Source: Nitrospirota bacterium (GTDB lineage Bacteria > Nitrospirota > Thermodesulfovibrionia > Thermodesulfovibrionales > Dissulfurispiraceae). From it: DNA of 10,006 bases. The position numbers and the translations under genes are program-made. Of the stretch, positions 1 through 6,014 are shown piece by piece (position 1 is the first letter of the stretch; every line of letters starts with the position of its first letter). Under the pieces are notes generated by a model that saw nothing but the letters and a program-made list of their open reading frames with translations, was not told where the DNA came from and made no database searches. The stretch lies in NCBI GenBank assembly GCA_013349595.1, contig DUZI01000042.1, forward strand, positions 1 through 10,006, written 5' to 3'.

Positions 1-107
1 AATACCTTCGTTATCGCTGCCGTCAATGTCGTCTTGCCATGATCTACATGCCCTATCGTCCCCACATTTACATGCGGCTTCGTCCTCTCAAATTTTGCCT
101 TTCCCAT
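1..107 (-). CDS. tuf: Elongation factor Tu, N-terminal part (gene runs off the left edge)
   Basis: EF-Tu is the GTPase that carries aminoacyl-tRNA to the ribosomal A site in the cytoplasm. Only the first 35 codons lie in the window. The frame opens with MGKAKFERTKPHVNVGTIGH, nearly the consensus for bacterial EF-Tu, followed by the G1/P-loop GHVDHGKTT (residues 19-27), whose Lys25 and Thr26 bind nucleotide phosphate and Mg. The ATG at 107 is preceded by the strong ribosome-binding site AAGGAGGAC, which appears reversed at 111-119. The gene is the last member in view of a tRNA-Thr/Tyr/Gly/Thr-tuf transcription unit and probably shares its promoter near 565-594. The frame is intact as far as it can be seen. 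Confidence 0.96.
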   Translation of the reverse strand, partial: MGKAKFERTKPHVNVGTIGHVDHGKTTLTAAITKV

Positions 108-158
108 TTCGTCCTCCTTGATTCAGAAAAAATTATATATTATTAGCCAGTTACTCAA

Positions 159-231
159 AGCCCATGACCGGGATTGAACCGGTGACCTCATCCTTACCAA
201 GGATGTGCTCTGCCGACTGAGCTACATGGGC
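159..231 (-). tRNA. tRNA-Thr (anticodon GGT)
   Basis: The minus strand folds as a cloverleaf with acceptor GCCCATG/CATGGGC, D-arm AGCTCAGTCGGCAGAGC, anticodon stem CATCC/GGATG around the loop TTGGTAA (anticodon GGT), and T-loop GGTTCAATCC. The discriminator base would be U. CCA is not encoded. It lies about 50 bases upstream of tuf, the position of thrT before tufB in E. coli, and reads the codons ACC and ACU. Confidence 0.96.
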
Positions 232-295
232 GATTTATCAGAATCTTTATCTGACGAATTTCATCCCTAACTTAATCTATCCTAAATCCAACCAA

Positions 296-368
296 AGCGG
301 GCGACGGGATTCGAACCCGCGACCCTCAGCTTGGAAGGCTGACGCTCTACCTACTGAGCTACACCCGC
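296..368 (-). tRNA. tRNA-Gly (anticodon TCC)
   Basis: The minus strand gives acceptor GCGGGTG pairing with the 3' strand CGCCCGC (one G-T pair), and an anticodon stem TCAGC/GCTGA around the loop CTTCCAA, so the anticodon is TCC. The T-arm carries GGTTCGAATCC. The discriminator is U, as in E. coli tRNA-Gly. CCA is not encoded. It occupies the glyT position of the conserved tRNA-tuf cluster. Confidence 0.96.
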
Positions 369-388
369 AATGAAAAAGGATTTTTAAA

Positions 389-471
389 TGGAGAGGGGAG
401 GATTCGAACCTCCGAAGGCGAGAACCAGCGGGTTTACAGCCCGCCCCCTTTGGCCGCTTGGGAACCTCTCC
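389..471 (-). tRNA. tRNA-Tyr (anticodon GTA)
   Basis: A class II tRNA with a long variable arm, about 83 bases. The acceptor is GGAGAGG/CCTCTCC. The anticodon stem GCGGG/CCCGC encloses CTGTAAA, so the anticodon is GTA. The T-loop is GGTTCGAATCC, the discriminator is A and CCA is not encoded. The long variable arm together with GTA identifies bacterial tRNA-Tyr. It occupies the tyrU position of the cluster. Confidence 0.96.
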
Positions 472-476
472 TTAAA

Positions 477-549
477 AGCCGCCGAAGGGAATTGAACCCC
501 CGACCCGCTGATTACAAATCAGCTGCTCTGCCTGCTGAGCTACGGCGGC
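477..549 (-). tRNA. tRNA-Thr (anticodon TGT)
   Basis: This is the first gene of the minus-strand tRNA-tuf unit. The acceptor is GCCGCCG/CGGCGGC. The anticodon stem GCTGA/TCAGC encloses TTTGTAA, so the anticodon is TGT, for ACA and ACG codons. The T-arm is GGTTCAATTCC and CCA is not encoded. It corresponds to E. coli thrU, and its 5' end lies about 15 bases downstream of the -10 box at 565-570. Confidence 0.96.
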
Positions 550-564
550 AAAAAATGAACGGTA

Positions 565-594
565 ATTTTAGATTTATTGGTATATTTTTGTCAA
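565..594 (-). promoter_or_regulatory. Sigma70-type promoter of the tRNA-tuf unit
   Basis: Read on the minus strand, a perfect -35 box TTGACA (589-594) is followed after 18 bases by TAAAAT (565-570), one mismatch from TATAAT. Transcription would start near 558, a few bases before the first tRNA. Position and quality fit a strong stable-RNA promoter. It sits back to back with the aspS upstream region. Confidence 0.8.
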
Positions 595-608
595 ATAAAA
601 AATTTTGT

Positions 609-637
609 TTAATAAATAATCATAAAAGTGTTATATT
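609..637 (+). promoter_or_regulatory. Possible aspS promoter
   Basis: TTAATA (609-614, four of six matches to the -35 consensus), a 17-base spacer and TATATT (632-637, five of six at -10) lie about 43 bases before the aspS ATG. The whole interval is very AT-rich, so boxes of this quality can arise by chance. A promoter is expected in this divergent gap, but these exact boxes are uncertain. Confidence 0.35.
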
Positions 638-679
638 TAGTGCTATTTTAAATTTTATCTTTTTAAAAACGGAGGATAA

Positions 680-2470
680 ATGTATAGAGACAGGGATTGT
701 GGAGAGATAACAATTTCAGATATAGGCAAAAAAATGAGGCTCTCTGGATGGGTATTTAGAAGAAGGGATCATGGTGGTTTAATATTTATTGATTTAAGAG
801 ACAGGTCAGGCATTATACAAATTGTTTTTAGCCCCGATGTCTCTGGTGATGTCCATAAATTAGCCCACAATTTAAGATCTGAATATGTCATTACCATTTC
901 AGGCATAGTGCGGAAAAGACCTGAAGGGACTGAAAATATAAATCTAAAGACAGGCGAGGTTGAGATTTATGCAGATGAGCTTGTAATTCTTAACAAATCT
1001 ATTGCCCTTCCGTTTCAAGTTGAAGAATCTGTAGATACCTCTGAATTTCTTAAACTTAAATATAGATACCTTGACCTTAGAAGACCTGAGACACAAACGA
1101 ATTTAATCATAAGACATAAAACAGCATCATCAATCAGAAATTATTTAAACAGCAAAAATTTTCTTGAGATTGAAACCCCTATGCTTACAAAGTCAACTCC
1201 CGAAGGTGCAAGAGACTTTTTGGTTCCAAGCAGGCTTAATCCAGGGTCTTTTTATGCCTTACCACAATCACCTCAAATATTTAAACAAATACTAATGATT
1301 TCTGGACTTGAAAGGTATTATCAAATTGTAAGGTGCTTTAGAGATGAAGACTTAAGGGCAGACCGCCAGCCAGAGTTTACACAAGTTGACCTGGAGATGT
1401 CCTTTGTAGATATTGATGACATCATTGATTTAACTGAAGGGATGCTAACTACAACTTTTAGAGATGTCATCGGGTTAAATCTTGATAAAGGTTTCCCAAG
1501 ATTGAGTTATAAAGAGGTAATGGATCGCTTTGGAACAGATAAGCCAGACATGAGATTTGGCATGGAGTTAGCCGTATTATCTGATTTAGCAGGAAAGAGT
1601 TCTTTCAAGGTATTCCTTGATGCCCTTTCGTTAGGGGGTGTTGTTAAAGGTTTTAGTGCAAAGGGATTGGCAGGAATGTCAAGAAAAGAAATTGATTTAC
1701 TCACTCAAGAGGCACAATCCTACGGTGCAAAGGGTTTAGGTTGGATAAGGGTAAAAGGTTCCTTTGATTCACCAATTGTCAAATTCTTCCCTGATGAGAT
1801 ATTAAGGTCAATAGCAGATAGGCTTAATGCAGAAGAGGGTGATATGATGCTCTTTATTGCTGATAAAGAAGATGTTGCAAATTCTATTTTAAGCAAATTA
1901 AGAATTGAATTAGCTAAGAGGCTCAATCTTATCAAGGATCAATTTAAGTTCCTCTGGGTTACTGACTTTCCACTGCTGCAATGGAACGAAGAAGAATCAA
2001 GATTTGAAGCAGTGCATCATCCATTTACATCACCTTCAGACAAAGATATAGATAAAATCCTTTCAGGTCAAATAAATCTTACAGGTAAAAGCACTGATTT
2101 AGAAAACCTAAAGGCAAAGTCTTATGATATTGTCTTAAATGGTTATGAGATCGGAGGAGGCAGCATTCGTATCCATAGTGGGGAATTACAAAGAAGGCTC
2201 TTTGAGATACTAAGAATTGATAAAGATGAGGCAGAAAAGAAGTTTGGCTTTCTCATTGATGCACTTAATTATGGTGCACCTCCTCATGGTGGTATTGCCC
2301 TTGGTTTTGACAGGATTGTTATGCTTATGGTTGGCGCTCAATCAATAAGAGATGTAATTGCCTTCCCTAAAACTCAAAAGGGTCAATGTCTCCTAAGTGG
2401 TGCCCCTTCAGAGGTAGATTACAAACAATTAAGGGAACTTTACATAAAAAGCACAATCGTAACAGTCTAA
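680..2470 (+). CDS. aspS: Aspartyl-tRNA synthetase, probably non-discriminating (Asp/Asn)
   Basis: A cytoplasmic class IIb synthetase that charges tRNA-Asp with aspartate, and, if non-discriminating, also tRNA-Asn, for later amidation by GatCAB. The 596 residues match the bacterial-type enzyme. An OB-fold anticodon-binding domain (about 15-105) is followed by the catalytic core with QSPQ (197-200) and motif 2 FRDEDLRADRQPEFTQ (220-235). The bacterial GAD insertion spans roughly 290-420, and motif 3 is GIALGFDRIVMLM (538-550). His31 in RRRDHGG and the RPEGTEN segment (80-86) resemble the non-discriminating Pseudomonas enzyme; E. coli has RRRDLGS. The ATG at 680 is supported by GGAGG at 671-675. 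The next gene starts 3 bases after the stop. The frame is intact. Confidence 0.95.
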   Translation: MYRDRDCGEITISDIGKKMRLSGWVFRRRDHGGLIFIDLRDRSGIIQIVFSPDVSGDVHKLAHNLRSEYVITISGIVRKRPEGTENINLKTGEVEIYADELVILNKSIALPFQVEESVDTSEFLKLKYRYLDLRRPETQTNLIIRHKTASSIRNYLNSKNFLEIETPMLTKSTPEGARDFLVPSRLNPGSFYALPQSPQIFKQILMISGLERYYQIVRCFRDEDLRADRQPEFTQVDLEMSFVDIDDIIDLTEGMLTTTFRDVIGLNLDKGFPRLSYKEVMDRFGTDKPDMRFGMELAVLSDLAGKSSFKVFLDALSLGGVVKGFSAKGLAGMSRKEIDLLTQEAQSYGAKGLGWIRVKGSFDSPIVKFFPDEILRSIADRLNAEEGDMMLFIADKEDVANSILSKLRIELAKRLNLIKDQFKFLWVTDFPLLQWNEEESRFEAVHHPFTSPSDKDIDKILSGQINLTGKSTDLENLKAKSYDIVLNGYEIGGGSIRIHSGELQRRLFEILRIDKDEAEKKFGFLIDALNYGAPPHGGIALGFDRIVMLMVGAQSIRDVIAFPKTQKGQCLLSGAPSEVDYKQLRELYIKSTIVTV

Positions 2471-2473
2471 TTG

Positions 2474-4021
2474 ATGCTCCGAAAGGCAAGGATTATTTCA
2501 CAAGCTTTTGTATTAAGTCTTTTTATCTTTTTATTTATACAGACTGAATCAAAGGGACATGACGAGCTTGGTTATCCTGTAAAGATATTTCTTGATTTTG
2601 ACCCCTTAATCTTTTTAAGCACCGTCTTATCGTCAATGAGCCTTGAGACTGCTTTTTTGCTCTCCCTGATTACAGTATTTTTAACAATAACATTTGGGAG
2701 GGTTTTTTGTGGATGGCTATGTCCCTTTGGGGCGTTGAATAACCTTGTAAGTTTGTTCAATAAAAAGACTAAAAGACCAATTAATTGGCACCCATTAAAA
2801 TATTACATCCTCTTGTTTCTTATAGTCTTATCTGTCTTTTCAATTCAATTTACAGGTATCTTTGACCCCATATCACTGTTAATAAGGTCTCTTTCAGTAG
2901 GTATTTATCCTGCATTAAATGAGGCAATTAATAGTATATTGGAATTAATCTACAAGACAGAAAAGGGCTTTTTGATGGAATTCTCTATCACCCTTGACAG
3001 ATTACTAAAAAAGACAATTTTGTCATTTTATCAGCCCTATTTTGTTCAAGGAGTATTTATTAGTTCACTTTTTATAACACTGTTACTTTTAAACCTTTAT
3101 GAAAAGAGGTTCTGGTGTCGTTATCTCTGCCCACTTGGTGCCTTACTTGGTCTTTTATCGAGATATTCAATCATAAGTCGCTCTGTAAGTGAGGGGTGTA
3201 TCTCTTGCGGAAAATGCGAAAAGTCTTGCCCTGCAGGTGCTTATCCAGGAGGAGAACAAACTTGGCTTAAGCAAGAGTGTTATTATTGTTGGAATTGTGA
3301 TGACCTATGCCCAGTAGATGCAGTAAATTTCAAGCCATCCTTGAGCAAAATCAATACAATTAACGCAACAGACATCTCTCGTAGAAGAATTGCAATCACC
3401 TTTGCCTCTTCTTTGATATCAATACCAATACTTAACACATCTCCTGTCTACAAAAAAGATTATTTTAATCCCCATCTTATTAGACCCCCAGGAGCAAGAA
3501 ATGAGAAAGATTTTCTTGACAGATGCGTCAAATGTGGTGAATGTATGAAGGTGTGTATCACCAATGGACTTCAACCCACCTTGCTTGAGGCAGGTATTGA
3601 AGGCATTTGGACACCTATGCTTGTGCCTAAGTTAGGTTATTGTGAATACAGATGCACCCTTTGCGGACAAGTATGTCCTACAAGTGCCATCAAAAGATTA
3701 ACACTAAAAGAAAAGGAAAAGACAATAATAGGTCTTGCCATGATTGACAAGGGCAGGTGTCTTCCCTATGCCTTTGATAAACCCTGTATTGTTTGTGAAG
3801 AAGTTTGCCCGACACCTAAAAAAGCTATTTTTTTTAAAGAACTAAAGGTCAAGGACAAAGACGGCAGAGAAATCATTCTCCAACAACCATATGTAGATAC
3901 TGAATTATGCGTTGGTTGTGGGATATGCGAGGCAAAGTGTCCTGTGGTTGATAAACCTGCGATATATGTGACAAGCATAGGCGAGTCAAGGTCAAAGGAT
4001 AATCAACTACATATGTTGTAA
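2474..4021 (+). CDS. Membrane polyferredoxin: NapH-like membrane half fused to a NapG/MauM-like ferredoxin half
   Basis: A probable membrane-bound electron-transfer protein of 515 residues (residue numbers here count the TTG at 2471 as 1). The N-terminal half is NapH/NosR-like, with several hydrophobic segments (about 10-25, 48-76, 111-130, 192-210). It carries the signature cysteine motifs FCGWLCPFG (79-87) and FWCRYLCPLG (214-223), then two [4Fe-4S] motifs (C243/246/249/253 and C270/273/276/280). The C-terminal half is NapG/MauM-like, with four more Cys clusters (C352/355/358/362, C391/395/398/402, C430/439/442/446, C480/483/486/490). Between them is SRRR plus a hydrophobic stretch (303-322), resembling a buried twin-arginine leader. 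ATG at 2474 is preferred over the adjacent TTG. No clear ribosome-binding site is seen, so coupling to aspS is likely. The electron donor and acceptor cannot be told from the sequence, and no nap structural genes are nearby. Confidence 0.85.
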   Translation: MLRKARIISQAFVLSLFIFLFIQTESKGHDELGYPVKIFLDFDPLIFLSTVLSSMSLETAFLLSLITVFLTITFGRVFCGWLCPFGALNNLVSLFNKKTKRPINWHPLKYYILLFLIVLSVFSIQFTGIFDPISLLIRSLSVGIYPALNEAINSILELIYKTEKGFLMEFSITLDRLLKKTILSFYQPYFVQGVFISSLFITLLLLNLYEKRFWCRYLCPLGALLGLLSRYSIISRSVSEGCISCGKCEKSCPAGAYPGGEQTWLKQECYYCWNCDDLCPVDAVNFKPSLSKINTINATDISRRRIAITFASSLISIPILNTSPVYKKDYFNPHLIRPPGARNEKDFLDRCVKCGECMKVCITNGLQPTLLEAGIEGIWTPMLVPKLGYCEYRCTLCGQVCPTSAIKRLTLKEKEKTIIGLAMIDKGRCLPYAFDKPCIVCEEVCPTPKKAIFFKELKVKDKDGREIILQQPYVDTELCVGCGICEAKCPVVDKPAIYVTSIGESRSKDNQLHML

Positions 4022-4028
4022 AAGAGTT

Positions 4029-5039
4029 ATGTTAGACCTTAAAAGTGCCTCAAAACTGGAAATAGAAGAACTCTTTAAGAATTTAAAGATACCTCTCTAC
4101 AGAGTTAGACAGCTTTACCATTGGATTTATGAAAAAAATGCCTCTACTATTGATGAAATTACAGAATTTTCAAAGGAATTAAGGAAATCAATCGCCAGAG
4201 AGGCTTATATAAGTAATATTGAGATTTTAAGGTCTCAAGTATCTCTTGATGGAACTGAGAAATTTCTCTTTAAACTCTTTGATGGCGAAACCATTGAGGC
4301 GGTTTTGATGCCTGAAGAAGATAGAAGTACCCTTTGTGCATCTACACAAGTAGGTTGTGCAATGGGTTGTCTATTTTGTAAGACAGGCTCATTGGGATTA
4401 AAGAGAAATCTTAAGGCAAATGAAATAGTCGATCAGATACTGGCACTAAGGAGAAATTCAAGAAAAATAACAAATATTGTCCTTATGGGCATGGGTGAAC
4501 CACTTGCTAACATAAATGAGGTTTTAAAGGCAATAAATTTAATGACTGAATATTTAAAATTATCACCACGAAGGGTCACCTTATCAACAGTAGGAATTAT
4601 TGACAAGTTATTACTCCTACCGCAAATGGCACCCCCAATAAACCTTGCAGTATCTATAAATGCAGGGGATAATGATACAAGGGATTTTATTATGCCAATT
4701 AATAAAAAATACCCCCTTGAGGAACTCGTAAGAGCACTTAGAAAATATCCCCTCAAAAGAGGCAGGCGGATAACCCTTGAATATGTTTTGATTAAAGGCA
4801 TAAATGACCATGAAAGGGATGCCATAGGACTAATTTCACTTATAAAAGCTATTCCCTGTAAAATAAATCTCATCCCCTTTAATCCATATAAAGAGTCTAT
4901 CTTTCAAAGACCTGATGAGGTAGATGTATTAAAGTTTCAGAAAACATTGACCGACAGGGGATATAGTGTATTTATAAGAAAAAGTAGAGGATCTGACATT
5001 TCTGCTGCCTGTGGTCAACTAAAAGGTGATTATACTTAG
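4029..5039 (+). CDS. rlmN: Dual-specificity 23S rRNA/tRNA adenine-C2 methyltransferase
   Basis: A radical-SAM enzyme that methylates C2 of A2503 in 23S rRNA and of A37 in some tRNAs. The 336 residues are slightly short of E. coli RlmN. The [4Fe-4S]/SAM motif CxxxCxxC is at C110, C114 and C117 (VGCAMGCLFC). The SAM-binding GMGEP is at 154-158. The two mechanism cysteines are C103, seven residues before the cluster as in E. coli, and C328 in ISAACGQL near the C-terminus. The segment SINAG (209-213) replaces the SLHAP seen in E. coli RlmN. The Cfr-like resistance enzymes share the fold, but overall character and the housekeeping context favour RlmN. It starts 7 bases after the preceding stop and ends against the next ATG, so it is part of the aspS cluster. 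Confidence 0.95.
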   Translation: MLDLKSASKLEIEELFKNLKIPLYRVRQLYHWIYEKNASTIDEITEFSKELRKSIAREAYISNIEILRSQVSLDGTEKFLFKLFDGETIEAVLMPEEDRSTLCASTQVGCAMGCLFCKTGSLGLKRNLKANEIVDQILALRRNSRKITNIVLMGMGEPLANINEVLKAINLMTEYLKLSPRRVTLSTVGIIDKLLLLPQMAPPINLAVSINAGDNDTRDFIMPINKKYPLEELVRALRKYPLKRGRRITLEYVLIKGINDHERDAIGLISLIKAIPCKINLIPFNPYKESIFQRPDEVDVLKFQKTLTDRGYSVFIRKSRGSDISAACGQLKGDYT

Positions 5040-5735
5040 ATGGGACATATCTTACTCATTATTTTATCATCTATTATTGTTCTTACATCCTGTGCACCAA
5101 TAAAAAAGCCCCCTCCCTATCAACCCCCACCTGTTGATGATAGAAAGATACCAGATTTTGAGAGGATTGAGGGAAAAAAGCAAAGGGTAATTGCCTCTTG
5201 GTATGGTAAAGATTTTCATGGAAAGCCCACTGCTTCAGGTGAGGCTTTTAATATGTATGCCATGACTTGTGCCCATAGAGAATTTCCCTTTGGGACAATG
5301 CTTTATGTAACAAATCCAAGAAATCAAAAGACTGTTCAATGCACTATAAACGATAGAGGTCCTTTCATACAAGGTAGAGATTTAGATCTATCTTATGGTT
5401 CAGCAAGGGAAATTGAAATACTTGGTATGGGTGTTGCCCCTGTTGATATAGAGGTATTTGGTAGGGATAATAGTTATGTAAAGACGGTAACAGGACAGAT
5501 TACCACAGGCATTATGACCATCCAGATTGGCTCTTTTAGAGAAGAATCAAATGCCCTCAGGCTTAAAGCAGGACTTGATTTTAAATATAAAGATGTCTAT
5601 ATAACTGAGGTAATCATCAAGGGTGTGAAATACTATAGGGTAAGATTGGGTTCATTTAGAGACCCTAAGGAGATTAAGTCCTTAGCAAGACAGCTTGCCC
5701 AAGAAGGCTACGACACCCTAATCACCACCTATTAA
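5040..5735 (+). CDS. rlpA: RlpA-like septal-ring lipoprotein (DPBB + SPOR)
   Basis: An outer-membrane lipoprotein of the RlpA family. In Pseudomonas such proteins are lytic transglycosylases acting on denuded glycan at the division septum. The 231 residues open with a lipoprotein signal ending in the lipobox LTSC, with Cys18 as the lipidated residue, then a Pro-rich linker (20-32). The double-psi beta-barrel (about 48-140) contains ASWYG, TASGEAFN and INDRGPF. Glu68, His79 and Asp105 have the same spacing as the Pseudomonas catalytic residues. A SPOR domain (about 157-231) contains the paired motifs IQIGSF and VRLGSF and would bind septal peptidoglycan. The ATG directly abuts the rlmN stop; AAGGTGA at 5023-5029 lies in the end of rlmN and suggests coupled translation. 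It is probably the last gene of the aspS cluster. Confidence 0.92.
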   Translation: MGHILLIILSSIIVLTSCAPIKKPPPYQPPPVDDRKIPDFERIEGKKQRVIASWYGKDFHGKPTASGEAFNMYAMTCAHREFPFGTMLYVTNPRNQKTVQCTINDRGPFIQGRDLDLSYGSAREIEILGMGVAPVDIEVFGRDNSYVKTVTGQITTGIMTIQIGSFREESNALRLKAGLDFKYKDVYITEVIIKGVKYYRVRLGSFRDPKEIKSLARQLAQEGYDTLITTY

Positions 5736-5736
5736 C

Positions 5737-5932
5737 CCCAAAATCGGCGATAGAACTAAAAAGCTTAATAAAATCAGCAAGTAAGATAGGAAGGGAATTT
5801 TTATACGACACCTTATAAAAAAAAGTTCCTTGGGCTTTGTCATAAGGCATTGTTTTAAATGTATAAATCAAAATTATAAATAAAATCTGTCGATTATAAA
5901 AATCCTGAAACAGCCCTTCCTATCGTTATTTT
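5737..5932 (+). repeat. Inverted repeat copy A (~196 bp), MITE-like
   Basis: This stretch is repeated in the opposite orientation at 8904-9098. By eye the two differ at about 7 substitutions and one base of an A-run (8 A here, 7 in copy B), roughly 96% identity. It begins two bases after the rlpA stop codon and ends about 20 bases before the thrS promoter. It contains a 140-bp core (5785-5924) bounded by GATAGGAAGGG and its exact complement CCCTTCCTATC, the shape of a miniature inverted-repeat element. No clear target-site duplication flanks the core. No protein of its own is apparent. Together with the next 18 bases it accounts for all of the rlpA-thrS gap before the promoter. Confidence 0.85.
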
Positions 5933-5948
5933 AAGGGTTAACGATAGG
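5919..5948 (+). repeat. Perfect 10-bp stem hairpin upstream of thrS
   Basis: CCTATCGTTA (5919-5928) and its exact complement TAACGATAGG (5939-5948) are separated by 10 bases. The left arm is the outer part of repeat copy A. The right arm lies outside the repeat and is absent next to copy B. It is followed by ATTGAAAAAA and not a T-run, so it does not look like an intrinsic terminator for plus-strand transcription. It ends three bases before the -35 box of the thrS promoter, so it might be an operator, a protein-binding palindrome or a scar of insertion. Confidence 0.6.
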
Positions 5949-5950
5949 CA

Positions 5951-5979
5951 TTGAAAAAATATAATCTCATAGGTAGAAT
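5951..5979 (+). promoter_or_regulatory. Sigma70-type promoter of thrS-infC-rpmI
   Basis: TTGAAA (5951-5956, one mismatch to the -35 consensus), an optimal 17-base spacer and TAGAAT (5974-5979, one mismatch at -10). The predicted transcription start is near 5986. That is downstream of the most upstream possible TTG start (5982) and about 28 bases before the ATC codon proposed as the thrS start. Confidence 0.7.
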
Positions 5980-6003
5980 ATTTGTCAATATTTTTATATT
6001 ATC

Positions 6004-6009
6004 AGGAGG
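6004..6009 (+). promoter_or_regulatory. Shine-Dalgarno AGGAGG that sets the thrS start
   Basis: A perfect AGGAGG lies inside the longest thrS reading frame, and the 5-base spacer CAAAT separates it from ATC at 6015. No ATG, GTG or TTG follows in frame at a suitable distance. The other candidates are ATT at 6021 and 6024. This argues for a rare AUC or AUU start. Confidence 0.7.
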
Positions 6010-6014
6010 CAAAT

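Noticed and set aside
450..710. An 86-codon plus-strand frame starting MAAWEPLLKSRRRELNPRPADY
   Set aside because: Its first part is the complement of the Thr(TGT) and Tyr tRNA genes, a familiar false protein, and the rest is AT-rich intergenic DNA overlapping the aspS start.
4433..4873. A 146-codon minus-strand frame
   Set aside because: It lies wholly opposite rlmN, has no recognisable motifs and no ribosome-binding site of note.
5919..5948. Intrinsic terminator for the aspS-rlpA cluster
   Set aside because: The hairpin is not followed by a run of T on the plus strand.
5736..6000. A T-box riboswitch before thrS
   Set aside because: No T-box sequence, specifier loop or terminator was found; the leader is short and the upstream DNA is the repeat.
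5982..6014. thrS beginning at TTG 5982
   Set aside because: It lies upstream of the predicted transcript start and of the AGGAGG, and the added residues SIFLYYQEAN do not resemble the ThrRS N-terminus.
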